Assembly: GCA_014376425.1 (NCBI GenBank)
Contig: JACMRO010000369.1
Span: 1-9,750, forward strand
Length of the DNA: 9,750 nt
Direction: 5' to 3'
Origin: Rubritepida sp.
GTDB lineage: Bacteria; Pseudomonadota; Alphaproteobacteria; Acetobacterales; Acetobacteraceae
Shown: positions 1 through 8,178 of the stretch, piece by piece
How the letters are laid out: every line of letters starts with the position of its first letter
How positions within the stretch are numbered: the first letter of the stretch is position 1
Translations under genes and position numbers: made by a program
The notes under the pieces: model-generated
The model's input: the letters and a program-made list of their open reading frames with translations, nothing else
What the model was told of the DNA's origin: nothing
Database searches by the model: none

Positions 1-350
1 AGCAGCAGCTGGCGGTGGTGGTGTCGGAGGTTGCGGCGAGGGGTGTGGCGGTGGCCCCCGCCGGCCGCGCCGCCGATTCTCGCGGGCTGGAGGGCGCCGC
101 CTTCGAGATCGGCTGCGCCAAGATCATCGCGGGCGAAGGCGCGCAGACCACCGCCGCCATCGCCCACCAGGTCTTCGCCGCCATCGGCATCACCGAAGAC
201 CACGAGCTACACCACACGACGCGCCGGCTGTGGAGCTGGCGCGACGAGGCTGGCAGTGAACGCTTCTGGGCCGGCGAAATTGGCCGCAACACACTGGCCC
301 GCGGCGGCGCCGCGCTGTGGCCCGACATCACCGCAAGGGACATCCCATGA
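1..350 (+). CDS. Acyl-CoA dehydrogenase, C-terminal part (5' end outside window)
   Basis: This is the last 115 codons of a gene that begins before the window; the frame starts at base 3. The product is the C-terminal helical domain of an FAD-dependent acyl-CoA dehydrogenase, which introduces the alpha-beta double bond into an acyl-CoA. The diagnostic stretch is FEIGCAKIIAGEGAQ, then AHQVFAAIGITEDHELH, then TRRLWSWRDEAGSERFW, which matches the conserved C-terminal helices of this family. The catalytic base and N-terminal flavin domain lie upstream, so the substrate class cannot be judged. The stop codon overlaps the start of the next gene as ATGA, so translational coupling is likely. A dehydrogenase followed by a crotonase-fold protein fits a beta-oxidation-like or aromatic/branched acyl-CoA degradation operon. 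The family call is firm; the substrate is unknown. Confidence 0.88.
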   Translation, partial: QQLAVVVSEVAARGVAVAPAGRAADSRGLEGAAFEIGCAKIIAGEGAQTTAAIAHQVFAAIGITEDHELHHTTRRLWSWRDEAGSERFWAGEIGRNTLARGGAALWPDITARDIP

Positions 351-1138
351 GCTTCGTGACCTATGAGCAGGCCGGCCACATCGTCACACTGACGCTGAAC
401 GCGCCACAGAAGCGCAACGCCATCGGCAGCCGGGAGGATTGCGACGCCGTGGTCGACGCCTGCCGCCGGATCGAGCGCGACGACACCGTCCGCTGCGTCA
501 TACTGACCGGCGCCGACCCCGCCTTCTGCGCCGGCGGGGACCTCAAGGGCATGCGCGACCGCACCGGGATGATGGCCGGGCCGGACATGCGGCAGAACTA
601 CCGCCGCGGCATCCAGAACATACCTCTGGCCCTCTACGAGCTGAACGTGCCGACGATCGCCGCGATCAACGGCGCGGCGATCGGCGCCGGGCTGGACCTG
701 GCCTGCATGTGCGACATGCGCGTGGCGTCCGAACGCGCGATCTTCGCCGAGAGCTTTGTGCGCGTGGGCATCGTGCCCGGCGATGGCGGGGCGTGGCTGC
801 TGCCGCGCGTGGTGGGCAACAGCGTGGCGGCCGAGATGAGCTTCACGGGGGACCCGTTGACGCCGGAGCAGGCGAAGGCAGTCGGGCTGGTGTCACAGGT
901 CGTGCCGCATGAGGGGCTGATGGATGCGGCGCGGGCGTTGGCGGCGCGGGTGGCGAAGAATCCGCCCGGCGTCCTGCGCATGACCAAGCGCTTGCTGCGT
1001 GAGGGGCAGAGCGCGTCACTGGCCACGCTGCTTGAAATGAGCGCCGCCTTCCAGGCCATCGCGCATGAGACGGAGGATCACCGTGAGGCGGTGAGCGCCA
1101 TGCTGGAGAAGCGTGAACCGAATTTTACAGGTCGATGA
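347..1138 (+). CDS. Enoyl-CoA hydratase/isomerase family protein (crotonase fold) with altered catalytic residues
   Basis: The product is a 263-residue crotonase-superfamily protein acting on a cytoplasmic acyl-CoA thioester. The ATG at 347 is chosen because AAGGGA sits 6 bases upstream and the start overlaps the acyl-CoA dehydrogenase stop (ATGA); an in-frame ATG at 317 lacks these signals. Visible motifs are the CoA/oxyanion-hole segment AFCAGGDLKGM (residues 59-69), the second oxyanion loop GAAIGAGLDLA (109-119), the turn GIVPGDGGAWLLP (141-153), and a typical C-terminal EKREPNF. By my alignment with mammalian crotonase, the Glu144 position is Asp117 and the Glu164 position is Phe137; an Asp is present at 146. 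Straightforward hydratase chemistry is therefore doubtful. An isomerase, dienoyl-CoA isomerase-like or other crotonase reaction is possible. The family is certain; the reaction is not. Confidence 0.9.
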   Translation: MSFVTYEQAGHIVTLTLNAPQKRNAIGSREDCDAVVDACRRIERDDTVRCVILTGADPAFCAGGDLKGMRDRTGMMAGPDMRQNYRRGIQNIPLALYELNVPTIAAINGAAIGAGLDLACMCDMRVASERAIFAESFVRVGIVPGDGGAWLLPRVVGNSVAAEMSFTGDPLTPEQAKAVGLVSQVVPHEGLMDAARALAARVAKNPPGVLRMTKRLLREGQSASLATLLEMSAAFQAIAHETEDHREAVSAMLEKREPNFTGR

Positions 1139-1225
1139 GCCGCCCGGTCCCGGCGGTGCGCGCCGCATCGCAGGCCCGCGCCGCCGGCGCCATCGGCCCG
1201 ATGGGCTGCGTCATACTGCGCTGCG

Positions 1226-1972
1226 TCACCCCCGCCCCTCGAACGGCATGTGCGTCGCCTTGATCGTCATTGTCAGCACGTTCGCCGAGAGGTCCAGGCT
1301 GTCCATGTAGACCACCGCCTTCGCCACATTCTCCACATCCATCGTAGGCTCCACCTGCATCGAGCCGTCGGGCTGCTTCACGCCCTTCTGCATCCGCGCC
1401 GTCATCGGCGTCGCCGCGTTGCCGATGTCGATCTGTCCCGCGCAGATGTCGTATTTGCGGCCGTCCAGCATAATGCTCTTGGTCAGCCCGGTGATGGCGT
1501 GCTTGGTCGCCGTGTAGGGCGCGCTGTCGGGGCGCGGGGTGTGGGCGGAGATGCTGCCATTGTTGATGATGCGGCCGCCCTGGGGCGACTGTTCCTTCAT
1601 CATCCGGAACGCCGCCTGGGCGCAGTAGAAGCTGCCCGAGAGGTTGACCGCGACCACCTGGTTCCACTTCTCCACCGGCAGGTCCTCGAACAGGTAGCCC
1701 TGCACGCCCATCCCCGCATTGTTGAACAGCAGGTCGAGCCGGCCCCACTTCAGCTTCACCGCGGCGAACAACGCGGTCACTGCCCCGGGGTCCGCCACAT
1801 CGGTCACCACCGGCAGGGCGTGGCCGGCATTCGCGCCGGCCAGTTGCGCGGTCTCCTCCAGCTCACTCAGGCGTCGGCCGGCCAGGGCCACGCCATAGCC
1901 CGCGGCCAGCAGCCCCAGCGCGGTGGCGCGCCCGATTCCGGCGCTGGCGCCGGTGACGACTGCGATCTTCAT
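1226..1972 (-). CDS. Short-chain dehydrogenase/reductase (SDR), classical type
   Basis: The product is a 248-residue NAD(P)-dependent oxidoreductase of the classical SDR family. The cofactor motif TGASAGIG is at residues 7-14, NNAG at 84-87, the structural Asn at 110, and the catalytic triad Ser140, Tyr153 and Lys157 (YTATK). AGRR at 31-34 after the second beta strand places arginines where they usually select NADP(H). The segment after the sixth strand reads QIDIGNAATPM instead of the common PG motif, a variant found in some SDR subgroups. The start is supported by AGGGGAG about 9 bases upstream on the minus strand. The gene converges on the crotonase-family gene and diverges from the amidohydrolase gene, so it is transcribed alone in this window. 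The alcohol or ketone substrate cannot be read from sequence. Confidence 0.92.
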   Translation of the reverse strand: MKIAVVTGASAGIGRATALGLLAAGYGVALAGRRLSELEETAQLAGANAGHALPVVTDVADPGAVTALFAAVKLKWGRLDLLFNNAGMGVQGYLFEDLPVEKWNQVVAVNLSGSFYCAQAAFRMMKEQSPQGGRIINNGSISAHTPRPDSAPYTATKHAITGLTKSIMLDGRKYDICAGQIDIGNAATPMTARMQKGVKQPDGSMQVEPTMDVENVAKAVVYMDSLDLSANVLTMTIKATHMPFEGRG

Positions 1973-1997
1973 GGATGTTCTCTCCCCTATCCGCCGG

Positions 1998-2031
1998 CAG
2001 ATTGCGCGGAGGAGGGCCGGCCCGCAATCTG
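1998..2031. promoter_or_regulatory. 9-bp inverted repeat in the SDR/amidohydrolase divergent spacer
   Basis: CAGATTGCG (1998-2006) and CGCAATCTG (2023-2031) are perfect reverse complements separated by 16 bases. The repeat lies between the divergent starts of the SDR gene and the amidohydrolase gene. It could be an operator controlling one or both genes, or an RNA hairpin in the amidohydrolase leader. The spacer holds a purine-rich GGAGGAGGG (2008-2016) and the palindrome GGCCGGCC (2015-2022). No matching regulator gene is in the window. The repeat is seen directly; the function is inferred. Confidence 0.45.
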
Positions 2032-2037
2032 GGGCGC

Positions 2038-2886
2038 ATGTTCACCTGCGCCCCCGCCCTCGAAGTCACCGGTACGCCGCGGCAGCGGGCGCCATACGGC
2101 GCTTGCGACGCGCATTTCCACATTTTTGGGCCCTATGACCGCTTTCCGCTCGATACCGCGCGCCCATACACCCCGCCGCCGGCGACCATTCCGCACTACC
2201 TGTCGATGGCGCAAAAGCTGGGGCTGACGCGGGCCGTCGTGGTCCAGGCCAGCGTCTATGGCACCGACAATGCGGTGACGCTCGATGCGGTGGCGCAATT
2301 TGGGCTGGAGAGCGCCCGCGCCGTGGTGGTGATCGACGACCGCGTCGATGCGCAGGGGTTGCAGGCGATGCACGATGCCGGCGCGCGCGGCGTGCGCTTC
2401 AACGCGCACACCGGCAATGGCACGCCGTTGGACCAGCTCGGCTCCCTGGCGCGCCGCATCGCCGATCTGGGGTGGCACATCCAGGTCTATTCCAGGGGGG
2501 CTGCGATGGTAGAGCTGGCGCCGCGGCTGGCCGCGCTGCCTGTGCCCGTGGTGCTGGACCACATGGCCGGCGCGGCCGCGGCGGAAGGGCCCGACGGCCC
2601 CGTGGTGCAGGCGGCGCTGCGGCTGCTCGATACCGGCCGCGCCTGGGTGAAGCTGTCCGGCTATCGTTCCAGCGCGCCACCCTGGGCCGATCTCGCCCCG
2701 CTGGCGCGGCGCTACATCGCCGCCGCGCCGGAGCGCTGCCTGTGGGGCACCGACTGGCCGCACACGCAGATCGCCGATCCGGCCGCGATGCTGGACGATG
2801 CGCGTCTGCTGGACTGGCTGTTCGACTGGGCGGCGGAGCCCGCGCGCATCCTGGTGGATAACCCGGCAGCACTGTATTTCGCCTGA
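2038..2886 (+). CDS. Amidohydrolase family protein, 2-pyrone-4,6-dicarboxylate lactonase-like (TIM barrel)
   Basis: The product is a 282-residue member of the amidohydrolase-2 group of TIM-barrel hydrolases, related to LigI-type lactonases. From the ATG at 2038, the barrel begins with CDAHFHIFG, giving the HxH pair His26/His28. It continues with a GVRFNAH strand (118-124), LDHMAG with His175, WVKLSG with Lys205, and WGTDWPHT with Asp239 near the end. These fall where the family keeps its active-site residues. LigI members open lactone rings in aromatic catabolism, sometimes without a metal; which substrate this one uses is unknown. The start is uncertain: the good purine-rich GGAGGAGGG is 21 bases upstream, only GGGG lies close, and an ATG at 1975 gives a longer form without a clear ribosome site. 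It probably belongs to the neighbouring catabolic genes rather than the SUF operon. Confidence 0.85.
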   Translation: MFTCAPALEVTGTPRQRAPYGACDAHFHIFGPYDRFPLDTARPYTPPPATIPHYLSMAQKLGLTRAVVVQASVYGTDNAVTLDAVAQFGLESARAVVVIDDRVDAQGLQAMHDAGARGVRFNAHTGNGTPLDQLGSLARRIADLGWHIQVYSRGAAMVELAPRLAALPVPVVLDHMAGAAAAEGPDGPVVQAALRLLDTGRAWVKLSGYRSSAPPWADLAPLARRYIAAAPERCLWGTDWPHTQIADPAAMLDDARLLDWLFDWAAEPARILVDNPAALYFA

Positions 2887-2892
2887 TCCCAC

Positions 2893-2921
2893 TGGAAACC
2901 GGACGCACTTGGTCCTATTTG
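2893..2921 (+). promoter_or_regulatory. Candidate promoter/operator for the suf operon with IscR-like GAC-N7-GTC dyad
   Basis: The spacer upstream of the Rrf2 gene contains GGAC (2901-2904) and GTCC (2912-2915), an inverted repeat with a 7-base spacer. The core GAC-N7-GTC has the same spacing as the half sites of E. coli IscR type 1 boxes. A weak -35/-10 pair, TGGAAA (2893-2898) and TATTTG (2916-2921) with 17-base spacing, flanks it, and the segment is locally more A/T-rich. Autorepression by the downstream Rrf2 protein is the natural hypothesis. The dyad is visible; promoter and operator roles are inferred. Confidence 0.3.
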
Positions 2922-2926
2922 GATGG

Positions 2927-2958
2927 GAGCGTGGCGGCCTGAGCAGGCTTGCACGCTC
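2927..2958 (+). promoter_or_regulatory. Predicted leader hairpin upstream of the Rrf2 regulator gene
   Basis: GAGCGTG (2927-2933) pairs perfectly with CACGCTC (2952-2958). Nested inside, GCCT (2937-2940) pairs with AGGC (2945-2948) around a GAGC tetraloop, separated from the outer stem by a 3x3 internal loop with a possible G-U pair. The structure ends 8 bases before the GGAGGA ribosome site at 2967-2972. No T-tract follows, so an intrinsic terminator for the amidohydrolase gene is unlikely. It may be a leader RNA structure or a second operator. Confidence 0.35.
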
Positions 2959-2978
2959 AAGCAGGTGGAGGACAGGCC

Positions 2979-3431
2979 GTGTTGCGGCTCTCGAAGCTGA
3001 CGGACTATGCGGTGGTGGTGCTGGCCGGGCTTGACCGGGCCGAGCGCAATCGCCGCGTCATGGCGGTGCCGGAGATCGCGCTGGCCTCCGGCCTGGCCGA
3101 GCCTACGGTGGCCAAGGTGCTGAAGATCCTGGGCCAGGCCGGGTTGGTCGAAGGCCTGCGCGGCGCGCGTGGCGGCTACCGGCTGGGCCGGGCGCTGCAC
3201 GAGATCCCGCTCTCCGACGTGATTGTCGCATTCGATGGGCCAATCGCGCTCACCGCCTGCGTCGATGGTGCGTCGGGCGGGTGCGAGGCGGAAGCCATGT
3301 GTCCGGTGCGGGGCAGGTGGGATCCCGTCAACCGTGCCATCCGCGACGCACTGGCCCATGTCACCATCGCCGACCTTGCCGGCCCCGCCCGCTGCCACGG
3401 CACCCCCGCCGCCCTTGTCCTGAACGCCTGA
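2979..3431 (+). CDS. Rrf2-family transcriptional regulator of the SUF system
   Basis: The product is a 150-residue winged-helix regulator of the Rrf2 family, the SUF-associated branch related to IscR. The N-terminus reads LRLSKLTDYAVVVL as is usual for the family. A helix-turn-helix covers roughly residues 28-50 and the wing is GARGGYRLG (62-70). Three cysteines at 94, 102 and 108 (C-x7-C-x5-C) occupy the cluster-ligand loop, with a fourth at 139. The protein therefore probably binds an Fe-S cluster and represses suf transcription when clusters are plentiful. The GTG at 2979 is chosen because GGAGGA lies 6 bases upstream; TTG at 2982 is the alternative, and an in-frame ATG at 2949 would add ten unconserved residues. 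The sufB start is only 7 bases after the stop, so the gene is autogenously placed as first gene of the operon. Confidence 0.92.
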   Translation: MLRLSKLTDYAVVVLAGLDRAERNRRVMAVPEIALASGLAEPTVAKVLKILGQAGLVEGLRGARGGYRLGRALHEIPLSDVIVAFDGPIALTACVDGASGGCEAEAMCPVRGRWDPVNRAIRDALAHVTIADLAGPARCHGTPAALVLNA

Positions 3432-3438
3432 GAGAATC

Positions 3439-4934
3439 ATGGTCGCAGTCACAGAAACCATCGAAGCCGTGCAGTCAGTCGCCGAGGGCGGCTACAAATG
3501 GGGCTTCGAGACCGATATCGAGATGGAGTTCGCGCCCAAGGGCCTGAACGAGGATATCGTGCGCTTCATCAGCGCCAAGAAGAACGAGCCGGCCTGGCTG
3601 CTGGAATGGCGCCTGAAGGCCTTCGCGCATTGGAAGACGATGGTGGAGCCGGAGTGGCCGGCGGTGAACTATCCGAAGATCGACTATCAGGACGCCTACT
3701 ACTACGCGGCGCCGAAGTACAAGGTCGCGCCGAAGAGCCTGGACGAGGTCGACCCCGAGCTGCTGCGCACATATGCCAAGCTGGGCATCCCGCTGCGCGA
3801 GCAGGCGATCTTGGCCGGCGTCGAGGGTGCGGGCGACAGCCCGGCCGAGGGGCGGATGCCGATCGCGGTGGACGCCGTGTTCGACAGCGTCTCGGTCTCC
3901 ACTTCCTACAAGGAGCGGCTGGCGAAGGACGGCATCATCTTCTGCCCGATCAGCGAGGCGGTGCAGGAGCATCCTGAGTTGGTTCGCCAGTATCTCGGTT
4001 CGGTGGTGCCGCCGGGCGACAACTATTTCGCGGCGTTGAACTCGGCCGTCTTCACCGATGGTAGCTTCGTCTACATCCCCAAGGGCGTGAAATGCCCGAT
4101 GGAGCTGTCCACCTATTTCCGCATCAACGCCAAGAGTACCGGCCAGTTCGAGCGCACGCTGATCATCGCCGATGCGGGCAGCAAGGTCAGCTACCTTGAA
4201 GGCTGCACGGCGCCGATGCGCGACGAGAACCAGCTGCACGCCGCCGTGGTCGAGCTGGTGCTGATGGATGATGCGACCATCAAGTATTCGACGGTGCAGA
4301 ACTGGTACCCGGGCGATGCCGAGGGCCGGGGCGGCATCTACAATTTCGTCACCAAGCGCGCCGCCTGCCGCGGTGCCCGCAGCAAGGTGAGCTGGACCCA
4401 GGTGGAAACTGGTTCGGCCATCACCTGGAAGTATCCGTCCTGCATCCTGCTGGGCGATGACAGCGTCGGCGAGTTCTATTCCGTGGCCATCACCAATAAC
4501 CGCCAACAGGCCGATACCGGCACCAAGATGTGGCACATTGGCGCGCGTACGAAGAGCACCATCGTGTCCAAGGGCATCAGCGCCGGGCGGGGCCAGAACA
4601 CCTATCGCGGGCTGGTGAAGATCAGCCCCAAGGCGGTGGGGGCCCGCAACTTCACCCAGTGCGACTCACTGCTCATCGGCGACGAGTGCGGCGCGCACAC
4701 CGTGCCCTACATCGAGAACCGGTGCATGACCGCAAAGGTGGAGCACGAGGCGACGACGTCGCGCATCGCCGAGGACCAGCTGTTCTACTGCCGCCAGCGT
4801 GGATTGACGCAGGAGGAGGCGGTCGGGCTCATCGTCAACGGCTTCTGCCGCGAGGTGCTGAAGGAGTTGCCGATGGAGTTCGCGGTGGAGGCGCAGAAGC
4901 TGCTCGCGATCAGTCTTGAAGGGAGTGTTGGCTA

Positions 4935-4935
<1 letters not shown>
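3439..4935 (+). CDS. sufB: Fe-S cluster assembly protein SufB
   Basis: The product is a 498-residue scaffold subunit that with SufC and SufD forms the SufBC2D complex on which clusters are built in the cytoplasm. The length is normal for SufB. The C-terminal beta-helix and helical end are strongly conserved: FTQCDSLLIG, CGAHTVPYIENR, EHEATTSRIAEDQLFYC and a final AQKLLAISLEGSVG. Cys408 aligns with E. coli SufB Cys405, an essential cluster-assembly residue, and His436/Glu437 align with His433/Glu434. Additional cysteines include Cys256 (LEGCTAPM) and Cys310. The ATG at 3439 lies 7 bases beyond the regulator stop with a weak GAGAGA ribosome site, suggesting translational coupling. The TAG stop overlaps the sufC GTG by one base. 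Confidence 0.98.
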
Positions 4936-5671
<736 letters not shown>

Positions 5672-5675
<4 letters not shown>

Positions 5676-6931
5676 ACGCGATCAACAATGCGGCCGGCTT
5701 CCTGGCCCGTGCCGATACGTTGAGCACGCCTGTCTGGGCGGCATCGACCCGCGCCGCTGGGCGTGCGGCGCTGGCCACCTACGGCCTGCCCACCCGCCGT
5801 GCAGAAGCCTTCAAATACACCGACCTGGCGCCCGTCACACAGGCTGCGTTCGGCGCCGAGGGCCAGGCCCTCGCGTTGCCTGCCCTGCCGGCGATGCGTG
5901 GCCATGCCCGGCTCGTCTTCGTCGATGGCGTTCTGCGGGGCGACCTGTCCAACCTGCCGCCACGGCCGCTTTCCGATGCCGCCGGCCTGCTGGGCTCGCT
6001 CGCCCATGCCACCCAGCCCTTGGCCGCGATGAATGCGGCGCTGTTCGAGGATGGGCTTTTCCTCGATGTGCCGGCGGGCGAGGATGCGGGATTGATTGAA
6101 CTGGTTTCGGTCGTCACCGGCGCCATGGGGCCCATCGCCTTTCATCCGCGCCATGTGCTGCGGCTGGGGCAGGGCGCGCGGCTCACCCTGCTCGACACCA
6201 GCGACGGGGTGGCTGGGCTGGGCTACCTGCACAATCCGGTCTTCGAGATTTCCCTGGGCGAGGGGGCGGAGATGGCGCATGTGCGCATCCAGCGTGAGGG
6301 CAGGGCGGCGTTCCACCTGTCGTCGGTGCACACTGCCATTGCCGCCCGCGCGACCTATGACAACTTCACGCTGAACGCCGGTGGCCGGCTGGCGCGCAAC
6401 GAGATCCACGCCTCGCTCGATGGACCGCACGCCATGTGCCACATGAACGGCGCGCAGCTGGTGGGCGACGGCCAGCATGCCGACACCACCACCGACCTGC
6501 ACCACGCCGCCCCCGACTGCGGCTCACGCCAGACCTACAAGACGGTGCTGGCGGGCCGCTCGCGAGGGGTGTTCCAGGGCAAGATCCTGGTCAGCAGGGC
6601 GGCGCAGCGGACGGATGGGTATCAGATGAACCAGGCGCTCCTGCTCTCGGAGACATCCGAGATGGACAGCAAGCCGCAACTGGAGATCTATGCTGACGAC
6701 GTGAAGTGCAGCCACGGCGCCACCGTTGGCGCGCTGGATGCGGCGCAGCTCTTCTATCTGCGCAGCCGCGGCATTCCGCAGGAGCAGGCGCGCTCGATGC
6801 TGGTCGAGGCTTTTCTCACGGAAGCCGTGGACGGGGTGGGCGATGATGCCTGCCGCACTGCGCTCAGCGAGGCAGTCGCGGGCTGGTGGGTTGGGGAGCG
6901 CAGCACCGCCCCATTGGCCGGGAGGGCCTGA
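5672..6931 (+). CDS. sufD: Fe-S cluster assembly protein SufD
   Basis: The product is a 419-residue paralogue of SufB that pairs with it in SufBC2D. The N-terminal helical part contains RRAEAFKYTDLAP (42-54), typical of SufD. The beta-helix region includes HMNGAQLVGDG (257-267) and LEIYADDVKCSHGATVGALD (337-356). His348 in CSHGAT aligns with E. coli SufD His360, the residue that faces SufB Cys405 at the proposed assembly site. The C-terminal FYLRSRGIPQEQARSMLVEA is the family's closing helix. Translation starts at GTG 5672, sharing GTGA with the sufC stop. The last residues, past about 405, are unconserved and their bases contain the ribosome site for sufS. Confidence 0.97.
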
Positions 6932-6933
6932 CG

Positions 6934-8178
6934 ATGGATGGCATGACCCGCACCCCCTTCGACGTCGATGCGATCCGCGCCGACTTCCCGATCCTGGCCA
7001 GCGAACATCGCGGCAGGAAGCTCGTCTTTCTTGACAGCGGCGCGTCGGCGCAGAAGCCGCGCCAGGTCATCCAGGCCATGGTGCGCTGCATGGAGAGCGC
7101 TTATGCCAACGTCCATCGCGGCGCCTACCATCTCAGCGAGCAGGCGACGGCAGATTACGAGGCGGCCCGGGCTGCCGTGGCACGATTCATCAACGCGCCC
7201 TCCGAGGCCGACATCATCATTACCGCCAATTCGACGATGGCGATGAACCTTGTGGCGCACAGCTTCGGCCGTGGCGTGCTCAAGCCTGGCCAGGCGGTGG
7301 TGGCTTCGGAGATGGAGCATCACGCCAACCTGGTTCCCTGGCAGATGCTGCGCGACGGCCACGGCACCGAGTTGCGCATCTGCCGCATCACCGATGCCGG
7401 CGAGCTGGACCTCGATCACCTGGCGGAGTTGCTGGCTGATGGCCGGGTCGGGCTGGTCGCCGTCACCCACATGTCCAATGTGCTGGGCACGGTCACGCCT
7501 GCCGCCCAGATCGCGCGCATGGCCCATGAAGCCGGCGCGAAGGTGCTGTTCGATGGCAGCCAGGCGGCGGTGCACCGGCGGGTGGATGTGCAGGCGATAG
7601 ATGCCGATTTCTACGCTTTCACCGGCCATAAACTATACGGCCCGACAGGAATCGGGGTGCTGTACGCCAAGGCCGCTTTGCAGCGCGCCATGCCGCCCTT
7701 CATGGGTGGGGGCGACATGATCGCCTCGGTCGGCCTGCATCATTCGGTGTGGGCCGAGCCGCCTGCCAAATTCGAGGCCGGCACGCCGCCGATCATCGAG
7801 GCCATCGGCCTGCACGAGGCGATCCGCTATGTGGAAGCCATCGGCATGCCGGCGATCGAGGCGCATGAGCGCGCGCTGGTGGACCACGCCATGGCCGTGC
7901 TTCCTGGCATCGAGGGCCTGCGCATCCTGGGTGCGGCACAGGATCGCGGCGGCGTTTTCGCATTCGCACTCGATAACGCCCATTCGCACGACCTTTCGAC
8001 GCTGCTCGACCGCGCCGGCATCGCCGTCCGCGCCGGGCGGCATTGCGCTGAGCCGCTGCATGAGCGGCTGGGCGCGGAGAACGGCACCTGCCGGGCGTCG
8101 TTCGGCCTCTACACCACCGCGGGGGAAATCGATTTCCTGGCCGAGGCGCTGACTTCGGCACGGAGGTTTTTCGCTTGA
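6934..8178 (+). CDS. sufS: Cysteine desulfurase SufS (SufU-partner type)
   Basis: The product is a 414-residue PLP-dependent class II cysteine desulfurase that converts cysteine to alanine and holds the sulfur as a persulfide. Visible features are SEMEHHANLVPW with the PLP-stacking His, Asp207 in LFDGSQ, the PLP lysine Lys233 in FTGHKLYGPTG, the catalytic Cys371 in RAGRHCAEP, and the substrate arginine in CRASF near 387. His352, 19 residues before the catalytic Cys, aligns with B. subtilis SufS His342, which takes over a zinc ligand from SufU; E. coli SufS has Tyr there. The ATG at 6934 is preferred because GGGAGGG lies 7 bases upstream; it is 2 bases after the sufD stop. ATG at 6943 is an alternative. 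It is separated from sufU by the one sizeable gap in the operon. Confidence 0.97.
   Translation: MDGMTRTPFDVDAIRADFPILASEHRGRKLVFLDSGASAQKPRQVIQAMVRCMESAYANVHRGAYHLSEQATADYEAARAAVARFINAPSEADIIITANSTMAMNLVAHSFGRGVLKPGQAVVASEMEHHANLVPWQMLRDGHGTELRICRITDAGELDLDHLAELLADGRVGLVAVTHMSNVLGTVTPAAQIARMAHEAGAKVLFDGSQAAVHRRVDVQAIDADFYAFTGHKLYGPTGIGVLYAKAALQRAMPPFMGGGDMIASVGLHHSVWAEPPAKFEAGTPPIIEAIGLHEAIRYVEAIGMPAIEAHERALVDHAMAVLPGIEGLRILGAAQDRGGVFAFALDNAHSHDLSTLLDRAGIAVRAGRHCAEPLHERLGAENGTCRASFGLYTTAGEIDFLAEALTSARRFFA

Noticed and set aside
1190..1204. Small palindrome CCATCGG-C-CCGATGG between the convergent crotonase and SDR genes, considered as a bidirectional terminator
   Set aside because: The usable stem is only 6 bp with a 3-base loop and no T-tract on either side, so a terminator call is not supported.
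1250..2227. 325-codon plus-strand frame across the SDR gene
   Set aside because: It is antisense to a clear SDR with all catalytic motifs; its His/Arg-rich product matches no known domain.
1987..2892. 301-codon minus-strand frame across the amidohydrolase gene
   Set aside because: It is a shadow of the amidohydrolase, whose HxH, His175 and WGTDWPH motifs identify the coding strand.
2949..2978. Longer N-terminus of the Rrf2 regulator from ATG 2949
   Set aside because: The extra ten residues precede the conserved LRLSKLTDY start, and GGAGGA is correctly placed for GTG 2979, not for 2949.
3475..4536. Long 353-codon open frame antisense to sufB
   Set aside because: It is the complement of a fully conserved sufB; the product shows no family motifs and is rich in His/Arg/Ala, as expected for antisense frames in GC-rich DNA.
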